Source of the DNA: a methanogenic archaeon
GTDB taxonomy: Archaea > Thermoplasmatota > Thermoplasmata > Methanomassiliicoccales > Methanomethylophilaceae
DNA: 6,044 bases
Reading direction: 5' to 3'
NCBI GenBank assembly: GCA_902787415.1
Contig: CADAGG010000085.1
Location: forward strand, 1-6,044
Translations under genes and position numbers: made by a program
Shown here: piece after piece, positions 1 through 6,024 of the stretch
Layout of the letters: every line of letters starts with the position of its first letter
Numbering within the stretch: the first letter of the stretch is position 1
The notes under the pieces: model-generated
What the model was told of the DNA's origin: nothing
The model's input: only the letters and a program-made list of their open reading frames with translations
The model's database searches: none

Positions 1-119
1 GGGAAGTCCTTCCCGAAGAAGAATGAGATCACCAGCGATATGCCCGCCAACGTGACGAAGAGCGCCGTGCGCTTCAGATCGTCGGTGAGGAATTCGACGA
101 TCGCGTTCTTTTTTTCCAT
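1..119 (-). CDS. 5' end of a membrane protein gene (partial, runs off the window)
   Basis: Only the first 39 codons are in the window, read from the ATG at 119-117. The product starts MEKKNAIVEFLTDDLKR, a charged cytosolic-type N-terminus. A hydrophobic stretch from about residue 18 to 35 (TALFVTLAGISLVISFFF) follows and looks like a first membrane helix; the rest lies beyond base 1. A weak GAAGGG Shine-Dalgarno sequence at 125-130 supports this start. An in-frame ATG five codons upstream (134-132) is possible but has no clear binding site. The short charged leader running straight into a helix would fit heavy-metal P-type ATPases that lack an N-terminal metal-binding domain, but no diagnostic motif is visible, so this is a guess. 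High third-position GC fits a real gene. Confidence 0.6.
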   Translation of the reverse strand, partial: MEKKNAIVEFLTDDLKRTALFVTLAGISLVISFFFGKDF

Positions 120-191
120 GAATACCCTTCGCATTACGGGGTTTTAGCATTATCCCGGCGATTCCCGCAGAATAGCAACATCTCGGAAATC

Positions 192-199
192 GTATATTC
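192..199 (-). promoter_or_regulatory. Possible TATA box for the gene at 119
   Basis: Read on the minus strand, this AT-rich core (GAATATAC) stands out between GC-richer flanks. It would place a transcript start near 165-170 and give a leader of roughly 45-50 bases before the ATG at 119. There is no strong BRE, so this is only a candidate. Confidence 0.25.
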
Positions 200-302
200 G
201 CGGTGTGAAAAAGTCAAAAATCGTAACAACCGCCGAATAAGAATCGGAAATTAGTATGCCGGCGTCCCGGAGGGATGTTCGGCAATCAACGTAGAAGTAT
301 TG

Positions 303-322
303 GCGGGGGCGTGAGCCCCCGC
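303..322 (-). terminator. GC-rich hairpin just downstream of the aquaporin gene
   Basis: A perfect 8-bp stem (gcgggggc pairing with gcccccgc) closes a four-base loop, gtga, 12 bases past the aquaporin stop codon. No U-run follows on the minus strand, whereas archaeal intrinsic termination normally relies on U-tracts. It may therefore protect the 3' end of the mRNA rather than terminate transcription. Confidence 0.45.
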
Positions 323-334
323 GGTTGAAGGATT

Positions 335-1033
335 TCAGGCGGATGCAGCCTCGTCCCTGAGGATGAAGCTGTATACGAGCCAGGCGAGGACTCCTCCGAT
401 GAGAGGAGCGACGATGAAGATCCAGACGTCTCCGAGGTAGTCTGCGGAGAAGATGGCCATTCCGATGGACCTGGCGGGGTTGACGGAGGTTCCGGTGATT
501 CCGATACCGACCATGTGGACCATGGCGAGTGCGAGACCGATGAAGAATCCGCCGAACTCGGTGAAGACTCCCTGGTGGGACTTGTCGGTCGCTCCGAAGA
601 CGACGAGGACGAAGATGAAGGTCAGGATGACCTCAGCGAGGATTCCGACCCATGCCTTGCCGGTTCCGTGGACGAAGTTGGCTCCGAGGTCCATGTTCCT
701 GACGGTTTCGAAGGAGAAGTCGGTCATTCCCATGGTGAGGCAGACGATGAGGGCACCGGCGATGACTGCACCGATGATCTGGAAGACGACGTAGAAGGCG
801 AACTTCTTGGCGTCGATCTGTTTGTCGAGGAACATTGCGAGGGAGATCGCGGTGTTGAGATGGCATCCGGAGACCTTTCCGACGGTCACGGACATGACCA
901 TGACGGTAAGGCCGAATGCAAGGGCGGTGGCGACGAGGTCCCCACCGGTGAACACAGCGGTTCCTACTCCGAAGAAGACCAGTACGAAGGTACCGATCAG
1001 CTCGGCGATTGCTGCTTTGATTGTTGCATCCAT
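335..1033 (-). CDS. MIP-family aquaporin, predicted water channel with an NTA first motif
   Basis: A 232-residue integral membrane channel of the major intrinsic protein family, the usual length for prokaryotic aquaporins. Six hydrophobic helices lie at about residues 8-28, 34-52, 79-101, 127-148, 158-179 and 203-225. The first half-helix carries SGCHLNTA with N60-T61-A62 where NPA is usual. The second is canonical, N185-P186-A187 followed by R188. Counting offsets as in E. coli AqpZ (F43, H174, T183, R189), the aromatic/arginine filter here is F40, H173, T182, R188, the same set. That predicts a narrow water-selective pore rather than a glycerol facilitator or an AqpM-type filter with Ile in place of His. 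The start is supported by GGAGGG at 1043-1048, nine bases from the ATG, and by a TATA box. The gene is transcribed divergently from the TPR gene. The role, probably osmotic water flow, is inferred from the family. Confidence 0.93.
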   Translation of the reverse strand: MDATIKAAIAELIGTFVLVFFGVGTAVFTGGDLVATALAFGLTVMVMSVTVGKVSGCHLNTAISLAMFLDKQIDAKKFAFYVVFQIIGAVIAGALIVCLTMGMTDFSFETVRNMDLGANFVHGTGKAWVGILAEVILTFIFVLVVFGATDKSHQGVFTEFGGFFIGLALAMVHMVGIGITGTSVNPARSIGMAIFSADYLGDVWIFIVAPLIGGVLAWLVYSFILRDEAASA

Positions 1034-1042
1034 AGTATAAAT

Positions 1043-1048
1043 CCCTCC
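1043..1048 (-). promoter_or_regulatory. Shine-Dalgarno site of the aquaporin gene
   Basis: GGAGGG on the minus strand, nine bases upstream of the ATG at 1033. It is strong and fixes the start. It contrasts with the divergent TPR gene, which has no such site. Confidence 0.8.
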
Positions 1049-1079
1049 TAGGGGGATGAACGTTGCACTTTACTCCCTG

Positions 1080-1093
1080 TTAATAAAGGTTTC
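1080..1093 (-). promoter_or_regulatory. Archaeal BRE/TATA promoter of the aquaporin gene
   Basis: On the minus strand a purine-rich element (GAAACC, 1093-1088) precedes TTTATTAA (1087-1080), matching the archaeal BRE plus TATA arrangement. Transcription would start about 25 bases downstream, near 1055-1060. This leaves a short leader that contains the Shine-Dalgarno site. Confidence 0.6.
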
Positions 1094-1114
1094 CCGATTT
1101 TGGAGGTCTGGGAT

Positions 1115-1160
1115 ATTGCATTTCACCCCTTTTAATAGGTTAATATAAGGGTAATGCAAT
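1115..1160. repeat. Inverted repeat flanking the TPR TATA box (candidate operator)
   Basis: The arms attgcatt (1115-1122) and aatgcaat (1153-1160) are exact reverse complements. They extend inward by accc/gggt if two bases (tc, 1123-1124) are bulged out. The 20 bases between the extended arms contain the TATA box. A related copy, ttgcactttactcc, lies at 1063-1076 just downstream of the aquaporin TATA box. Sites in this position would be expected to block TBP/TFB or polymerase. The regulator is unknown. Confidence 0.4.
1140..1147 (+). promoter_or_regulatory. Archaeal TATA box of the TPR gene, leaderless type
   Basis: TTAATATA is centred about 27 bases upstream of the A of the ATG at 1170, the distance at which archaeal TATA boxes place the transcription start. 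The predicted +1 therefore falls on or next to the start codon. No Shine-Dalgarno sequence lies at a working distance (the nearest, AAGGGT at 1147-1152, is 17 bases away), which agrees with a leaderless mRNA. Confidence 0.6.
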
Positions 1161-1169
1161 GCACCGATT

Positions 1170-4100
1170 ATGTCAGATGGGGCGGTTTTCGGGAGCATGG
1201 AGCAGGCGCTATTGTGGAGGGATCTCCAGAGCGCGGATTCCAACAAGAACAGCGAGAAGAGGATCGGGGGTATCAAGAAGGTACTCGACAAGGTGGTCCT
1301 CTCCGACGAGAAGTACGACTCCCCCATCCTCTGCAGGCTCATCGAGATCGTCGCGATGGAAGAGGCCAACGGCTGGCAGGACGACGTCAGGGACCTGGTC
1401 GCCAGGGCCCGCGCCCGCGACTGCCACCCCGCCCTCACCGCCGCCCTGGTCTTCGCCCGCAAAGGTCTAATCACCGACGCCGAGACCTGCATAGACCAGC
1501 TCGGCGAGGCCCCCGACAGATGCATGTACCACCTCGTCAAGGCTCAGATCGAGCTCGCCCGCGAGAACAACCGCGAGGCCATCGGCCATCTGAACCTCGC
1601 ATTGTTCAGTGACAAGACCATCCACGAGATCTATGTCCTGTTATCCCGCATCGACAGCCGCATCAACTGGGCCGCCGTGGAGGCCTGCGAGCTCATGGCC
1701 GCCGGCCTGCCCTTCGACGAGCCCCCCGACGACGGCGCTCCCGAGCTCTCCCTCTACCGCATCTACCGCGAGTGGTACAGGGGAAGCCACGAGGCCGCCA
1801 CCCGCATGCTCATGGGCTCCGGCCAGTTCGACGAGAAGGTCCCCGCCTACTGCATCCTGTCCGCCAGGATGTCCAGGGATGAGGGCGACTGGCATTCCGC
1901 GCAGATGATGCTCGAGGAGGCCAGCCGTTCCGTCGAGAACGATGTCTCCCTGTTGTGCGAGCTCGGGGAGGCCTACCTCGGAGGGGGCAACTACGACCTC
2001 GCCCTCGCCCGCTTCAGGAACGCAGAAGCGTTCGACATCGGCAACCCCAAGGTCGTCCGCGGCATGATCAAGGCCAACATGGCCCTCGGCAAGAACAACG
2101 AGGCCCTGCAGGCCATCAGCGAGTTCCTGGACTCCGAGATGTCCACCTACGAGGACTACGAGATGTTCTCCAGGTACCTCCTCGACATGGGGTTCTTCAC
2201 CGAGGCCGCCGAAGCGGCCATGAAGATCATCTACACCCACCCCGGCGACGCCACCGGGTGCATCATCCTCTCCAAGGTCGCCATCAACGAAGGCAACTAC
2301 CGCGAGGCGGAGAAGTACGCCAAGGACGGCGTCTCCGCCAACAAGAACCACGCCGAGGCCCTCGCCCAGCTCGCCCGCGTCTACATGGCCCTGAGGCGCA
2401 CCTCCAAGGCCGCCTCCACCGCCAAGAAGGCGGTCGCGGCGGACCGCAGGTCCATCGTCGCCCTCATGACCCAGGTCGACATCTACAGGGAGACCGGCGA
2501 CCTCGACCACGCGGTCGAGGCGTGCCGCGCCGTCCTCGAGGTCGACCCCTCCAACGCCAAGGCCGCGGAGATCCTCGCCAACCTCGAGATGCACGGCGTC
2601 AAGTCCGACGTGGCCGCCTCCGAGGAGATGCCCAAGGTCGTCGGTCTCGACGATTTCGTCAGGCTCATCACCACCCTCATGAACGAGGGCAAGTACACCG
2701 AGGTCGAGAAGCTCTGCAAGGACAACGACCACAAGTACGGCCACGACAAGGACGTCCGCCGCATCAGGGGAAACGCCGAGTACGCCCTCGGAGAATATCT
2801 CAAAGCATCCGCCTCCTTCGCCTCCGCCGCCGTCCTCATGAAGGACGATGCGGAGATCTGGCACTCCAAGGGTCTCGCCGACGAGAAGTTCGGCGACTTC
2901 GACTCCGCCGAGGAGGCCTTCGGCAAAGCGATCCTCCTCGACATGAACAACCCCTCCTACTGGATCTCCAACGGATGCATCAAGGAGAAGAAGGGGGACT
3001 TCGTCGCAGCCGTGAAATCGTTCAACCGCGCCATCGAGCTCGACCCCTGCTCGTCCTACGCCCTGGTCCGCAAGGCGGCCATCTTCGCCAGCAACGGAAT
3101 GTATTCGGAAGCGCTGAACTTCCTGGAGCTGGCCGAGGCCACCGATTCCAAGAACACCAACATTCAAACTGTGAAGATGAAGATCTGCCTGAAGGCGGCC
3201 AGGTACACCGACGCCGTCTACATCGGCAAGAAGCTGATGAAGAAGGACCCCGACGCAAGCACCGTGGCCACCTACGCCCGCGCCAACCTCGGCCTCAAGG
3301 ACTACGGACTCGCCAAGAAGGTACTGGAGAAGGCCCTGGCCCAGGAGCCCGAGTCCTACGAGCTCCTCACCGCCTACCGCGACCTTGCGATACAGACAGC
3401 CGACACCGAGACCACCGTCAGGGTGTGCAACCAGATCCTCAAGATCGAACCCCTCGACCGCTCCGCCAAGAAGGCGCTCGCCGATGCCCTCATGAGATTG
3501 GGCAGGAGCGACGAGGCCAATCTCATATATGCTTCCATAAAGACCGACGCCGAGGCTGGCTCCGAGACCAAGGAGGAGGATGACCCAGCGGCCATGTTCA
3601 ACATCGCCAAGTCCATGATGGAGGCGGGAGATCTCGTCTCCGCTGCGAGGCTCACCGACCGCGCCATGAAATCCGACCCCGACAACATCGACTACGCTCT
3701 CCTCAGAGCGACGATCTACCGCAAGTCCGGGGACAAGAGGGTGGCCGACATGTTCCTCTCGCAGTACCTCGAGAGGAACCCCACCAACGGTTCCGTCCAC
3801 GAGGCCATCGGAGACATCAGGGTGGCCGACGGCGACCTGAAGGGAGCGGCGCTCGCTTACGGAAAAGCCATCCAGAACGGCATCAAGAAGCCCGCCATAT
3901 ACGTCAAACTCGGAAACATCCAGGAGAGGATGGGGGCCTACTCCAACGCCGTCACCAACTACACCTCAGCTGTCATGCTGGACCCGCACGACGCCGACGC
4001 CAACAGGTGTCTGGCGTACGTGCAGTTCAAGACCAAGGACTACGACAGCGCCATGCGCTCCATCCAGGCCTCCATCACCTCGGAGCCCTCGGGGGAGGCG

Positions 4101-4802
4101 TACGCCATCCTCGCCATGATCTACCAGGCCAAGAAGGACCGCGCCGGCGTCCGCGACGCCTACCAGGGATTCCTCAGGTTCGACAACAACTCCGAGGAGT
4201 GGGTGCAGGCCGTGGTCACCGCACTCAACAGCGTGGGACTCAGGACCGAGGCCAGCCTGCTCAAGGGAAGGCTCGCCAGCACCCCCGAGGAGGAGAGGAC
4301 CGTCGAGGTCAGCTCCGACATCAAGCGCTACGCCGAGCGCATCCTCAGGAGGGCATACAGGATGGGCGTCGAGTTCAACGACCCCGACCTCCTGGAGGAG
4401 ATGGGCTCCGACCAGGGAATGTCCCAGAACGCCCTGGCGTTCCTCGCCGACATCCCCGACTACGGGGAGGTGCTCTACGGAACCAACGAGTACGAGCGCC
4501 TGGAGGAGCTGTCCTACCACACCGTGCTCAGGGCCAAGAACAAGGATTTGGAAGCGGTCACCCTCGACACCGCCTACGTGGCCGGAAGCGCCAAGGACGT
4601 TGACGAGGCGAAGCTCCTCCTCTCGTACATACGTGCGGCAATGACCTCCAAGCTCCCCCGCGAGATCCCCGACGAGTTCGTGAAGATGGCGATTCCCTCG
4701 AGCAGGTCATGCTCGACAACAAGATCGGAGTGTTCTCGGCAAGGATGGTACTGGCCAACGCGCACGATTGATCTCAGTAATCGGTCATCTCCGCCTTCAT
4801 GA
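1170..4802 (+). CDS. Giant TPR-repeat protein with an unrecognised C-terminal helical domain (3' end frameshifted)
   Basis: The frame as it stands encodes 1,210 residues with no signal peptide or membrane helix, so a cytosolic protein. About twenty 34-residue TPR units can be phased. Six are contiguous at 259-462, eight at 527-797 and six at 806-1009. The one at 561-594 is near-canonical (W564, G568, A580, F584, A587). Residues 1-258 are helical and TPR-like but degenerate. Residues 463-526 and the acidic 798-805 are linkers. From about 1050 a non-TPR helical domain begins (DIKRYAERILRRAYRMG) that I do not recognise. TPR solenoids bind other proteins, so a scaffold or adaptor role is likely, but the partner is unknown. 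From about 4689 the reading frame is wrong. The intended end is at 4771, giving about 1,200 residues. The start at 1170 is chosen because it sits at the predicted leaderless +1. ATG 1197 is an in-frame alternative. Confidence 0.9.
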   Translation: MSDGAVFGSMEQALLWRDLQSADSNKNSEKRIGGIKKVLDKVVLSDEKYDSPILCRLIEIVAMEEANGWQDDVRDLVARARARDCHPALTAALVFARKGLITDAETCIDQLGEAPDRCMYHLVKAQIELARENNREAIGHLNLALFSDKTIHEIYVLLSRIDSRINWAAVEACELMAAGLPFDEPPDDGAPELSLYRIYREWYRGSHEAATRMLMGSGQFDEKVPAYCILSARMSRDEGDWHSAQMMLEEASRSVENDVSLLCELGEAYLGGGNYDLALARFRNAEAFDIGNPKVVRGMIKANMALGKNNEALQAISEFLDSEMSTYEDYEMFSRYLLDMGFFTEAAEAAMKIIYTHPGDATGCIILSKVAINEGNYREAEKYAKDGVSANKNHAEALAQLARVYMALRRTSKAASTAKKAVAADRRSIVALMTQVDIYRETGDLDHAVEACRAVLEVDPSNAKAAEILANLEMHGVKSDVAASEEMPKVVGLDDFVRLITTLMNEGKYTEVEKLCKDNDHKYGHDKDVRRIRGNAEYALGEYLKASASFASAAVLMKDDAEIWHSKGLADEKFGDFDSAEEAFGKAILLDMNNPSYWISNGCIKEKKGDFVAAVKSFNRAIELDPCSSYALVRKAAIFASNGMYSEALNFLELAEATDSKNTNIQTVKMKICLKAARYTDAVYIGKKLMKKDPDASTVATYARANLGLKDYGLAKKVLEKALAQEPESYELLTAYRDLAIQTADTETTVRVCNQILKIEPLDRSAKKALADALMRLGRSDEANLIYASIKTDAEAGSETKEEDDPAAMFNIAKSMMEAGDLVSAARLTDRAMKSDPDNIDYALLRATIYRKSGDKRVADMFLSQYLERNPTNGSVHEAIGDIRVADGDLKGAALAYGKAIQNGIKKPAIYVKLGNIQERMGAYSNAVTNYTSAVMLDPHDADANRCLAYVQFKTKDYDSAMRSIQASITSEPSGEAYAILAMIYQAKKDRAGVRDAYQGFLRFDNNSEEWVQAVVTALNSVGLRTEASLLKGRLASTPEEERTVEVSSDIKRYAERILRRAYRMGVEFNDPDLLEEMGSDQGMSQNALAFLADIPDYGEVLYGTNEYERLEELSYHTVLRAKNKDLEAVTLDTAYVAGSAKDVDEAKLLLSYIRAAMTSKLPREIPDEFVKMAIPSSRSCSTTRSECSRQGWYWPTRTIDLSNRSSPPS
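4686..4771 (+). other. Frameshift and true 3' end of the TPR gene
   Basis: After the ATG codon at 4686-4688 the annotated frame turns into a Ser/Arg/Thr-rich tail with two Cys and two Trp and poor third-position GC. One base back, the sequence from 4691 reads DSLEQVMLDNKIGVFSARMV and ends LANAHD before TGA at 4769-4771. That tail is amphipathic and about 80% GC at third positions (21 of 26 codons), like the rest of the gene. A single missing base near 4689 (for example GGC instead of GC) explains it. No slippery heptamer is present, so a deletion or sequencing error is likelier than programmed slippage. The corrected end avoids a 29-base overlap with truD. Confidence 0.8.
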
Positions 4803-5799
4803 ACTCCCTCATGAGGCACGTGGCGTAGTTGCCCTTGGGAAGGCTGAAGGACACCTTGTAGGAACCGTCCTCGACTTCATAACCCAAATTCTTCACCGGG
4901 CACATGACCTCCCTGTGGCTTCCCTCGGAGCTGCAGTGCGAGAGTCCTGGCACTATGAAATCCTGAGCGGTGATGTGCTCCTTCTCGAGGATCATCCTCT
5001 CGATGTCGCCCATCTCCCCGTCCGGGATTTGGGTGAGCGAACCGTACAGCGGGAGCGAGACGAAAGCCCTCTTCAGCTTCACCTGCCTCTCCACCAGGTC
5101 GAGGTTCTTCTCCGTCGCGACGACGGGGTTCTCGTGGTGGGGGATGCCGTCGGCGTCCAGGGGGATGACGGTGTCTCCCACGATCGGTCTGTTCAGGGGG
5201 ATGTCCCTGGCGATCCTCTCGCTCAGCATCAGGTTGAAAAGATAGGATTGGTAGGCGTGGACGAACATCATCTGGAGGTTCGTCGGGAGCTGCGCGATGG
5301 CCCCCGCCCAGTGGCCGGGGTTGTCGTTCAGATAGGCGACGATGCTCTTCTCGAAGCTCATGGAATCGGGGATGTACTTCTGCATGCCCGCCCAGTCCTT
5401 CGTCTCCGCGAACAGCTTCCTGGCCTTGGCGGCCTCCTCGTCGAGGCTCACGGGCCCGGCGGGGTCGGTGACATAGCACCTGACCGCTCCTTCCAGGTCC
5501 CCTCTGACGATCAGCTCTCCCACCTTGTGGGTGATGGGCCTCATCACGCCGAACCTCTGCACGCCGAAGTAGTTGGGGAACCCTCCCCTCTTCTTGATCT
5601 CGGAGGTGACTGCTTCGCAGATTCCCTTCACCTCGTCCATGGGCTTGGTGACCCCGGAGGCCCTGATGACGATGTCCTCCGGAGAGGAGTCCGCGCATCT
5701 GGCCGGGAGGATCCTTCCGTTTTCGCAGATCAGATCCTGTTTCTGAAAACTCCGGTCCGCGGCACGGTAAACCCATCCGTCTTTAAAAATGGTTCTCAT
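4774..5799 (-). CDS. truD: TruD C-terminal portion fused to an amidohydrolase-like N-terminus (chimeric/truncated truD)
   Basis: The 341-residue product matches tRNA pseudouridine synthase TruD, which makes pseudouridine 13 in tRNA, from about residue 42 to the end. It shows GGFPNYFGVQRFG at 72-84, RPITHKVGELIVRGD at 87-101, HAYQSYLFN at 181-189, SEGSHREV at 291-298 and LPKGNYATCLMREFMK at 320-335. The part that should come before this is missing: the RNA-binding N-terminus and the catalytic GxKDxxA motif (Asp80 in E. coli). Archaeal TruDs usually run to 400 residues or more. Residues 1 to about 35 instead resemble the start of an amidohydrolase (MRTIFKDGWVYRAADR, then DLICENGRIL), with lower third-position GC. 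The ATG lies one base after the stop of an upstream remnant, which suggests this start belonged to another operon. As written the protein should be catalytically dead. The gene converges on the TPR gene with two bases between the stops. Confidence 0.85.
   Translation of the reverse strand: MRTIFKDGWVYRAADRSFQKQDLICENGRILPARCADSSPEDIVIRASGVTKPMDEVKGICEAVTSEIKKRGGFPNYFGVQRFGVMRPITHKVGELIVRGDLEGAVRCYVTDPAGPVSLDEEAAKARKLFAETKDWAGMQKYIPDSMSFEKSIVAYLNDNPGHWAGAIAQLPTNLQMMFVHAYQSYLFNLMLSERIARDIPLNRPIVGDTVIPLDADGIPHHENPVVATEKNLDLVERQVKLKRAFVSLPLYGSLTQIPDGEMGDIERMILEKEHITAQDFIVPGLSHCSSEGSHREVMCPVKNLGYEVEDGSYKVSFSLPKGNYATCLMREFMKAEMTDY
5670..5720. other. Probable junction between archaeal truD and foreign sequence
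   Basis: On the minus strand, codons up to about 5740 (ATT TTT AAA, GTT, CGT, AGT TTT, AAA) differ from those after about 5730 (ATC, AGG, CTC, TCC, GTC). Homology switches from amidohydrolase-like to TruD-like between residues of about 30 and 45. The exact breakpoint cannot be placed by eye. No terminal repeats or target duplication are visible. Confidence 0.5.
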
Positions 5800-5800
5800 C

Positions 5801-5932
5801 TCAATCCCGCTTTTCCGGCCTCCACTCCATAATGGTCCTCTGGGGTCTCAGCCCGGCTTTCTCATAAAAGGACTTTGCCGGTGCGCCGACATGGATGGCG
5901 GCACGGGGAATGTTGTTTCTGGATTTACTCAT
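5801..5932 (-). pseudogene. Remnant of a GNAT acetyltransferase (C-terminal end only)
   Basis: A 43-residue frame from ATG 5932-5930 to TGA 5803-5801. Its second half, FYEKAGLRPQRTIMEW at residues 22-37, is the typical C-terminal signature of GNAT N-acetyltransferases, the conserved FYEK.G segment and last strand. A full GNAT has about 140-180 residues, and the acetyl-CoA-binding region is absent. In-frame TAA at 5941-5939, three codons upstream, prevents extension. Its stop lies one base before the ATG of the next frame, an operon-like spacing. A free-standing micro-protein is possible but less likely than a truncated gene. Confidence 0.55.
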
Positions 5933-5955
5933 TTTGTTTTATTGTTTTGAAGTTA

Positions 5956-5963
5956 ATGTATAA
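5956..5963 (-). promoter_or_regulatory. Possible TATA box upstream of the GNAT remnant
   Basis: On the minus strand TTATACAT, preceded by TAAACAA, is centred 27-28 bases before the ATG at 5932, the archaeal leaderless distance. It lies in a 40-base stretch (5931-5970) with only 6 G and no C on the plus strand, so a chance match is easy. Confidence 0.25.
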
Positions 5964-6001
5964 TTGTTTATCGGGTCTCGGGTGAAATCTGAGTGGAGGG
6001 T

Positions 6002-6024
6002 TGAGGGAGAGAGTCACTCCCTCA
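6002..6024. repeat. Hairpin with an 8-bp perfect stem
   Basis: tgagggag (6002-6009) pairs with ctccctca (6017-6024) around the loop agagtca. No U-run follows on either strand, and the window ends 20 bases later. It could be a terminator-like hairpin or the end of a dispersed repeat such as the ctccctca-containing elements common in gut Firmicutes; the latter is inferred from memory. Bases 5933-6044 hold no other recognisable feature. Confidence 0.4.

Larger units (their letters stand above)
120..334. other. Intergenic region between the membrane protein gene and the aquaporin gene
   Basis: No coding frame in this stretch looks real. It holds a candidate promoter for the gene starting at 119 and, at its right end, the GC-rich hairpin behind the aquaporin gene. 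The octamer tcggaaat occurs twice about 60 bases apart (from about 183 and 245). No RNA gene or mobile element is visible. Confidence 0.5.

Noticed and set aside
515..1051. 178-codon very acidic open frame on the plus strand
   Set aside because: It is the reverse of the aquaporin coding sequence, whose six helices and NPA motif are unmistakable. It has no promoter or ribosome binding site of its own.
1154..1172. Alternative ATGs at 1154 and 1159 as the start of the TPR gene
   Set aside because: Both are out of frame with the TPR coding sequence, and the frames they open are shadows.
1955..3583. 542-codon Arg/Gly/Pro-rich frame on the plus strand
   Set aside because: It is the +1 shadow of the TPR gene, and the composition is an artefact of GC-rich codons.
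1641..3800. 719-codon open frame on the minus strand inside the TPR gene
   Set aside because: It is antisense to clear TPR repeats. Its Gly/Val/Leu/Asp-rich composition is what GC-biased third positions produce on the opposite strand, and no domain is visible.
4655..4692. Programmed -1 frameshift in the TPR gene, or a shift at the C5 run at 4655-4659
   Set aside because: No slippery heptamer is present. Between 4660 and 4688 the original frame keeps high third-position GC while the shifted frame does not, so the break is at about 4689 and looks like a simple deletion or error.
4768..5832. 354-codon open frame on the plus strand over truD
   Set aside because: It is antisense to well-conserved TruD motifs and has His/Val/Leu-rich low-complexity composition without family features.
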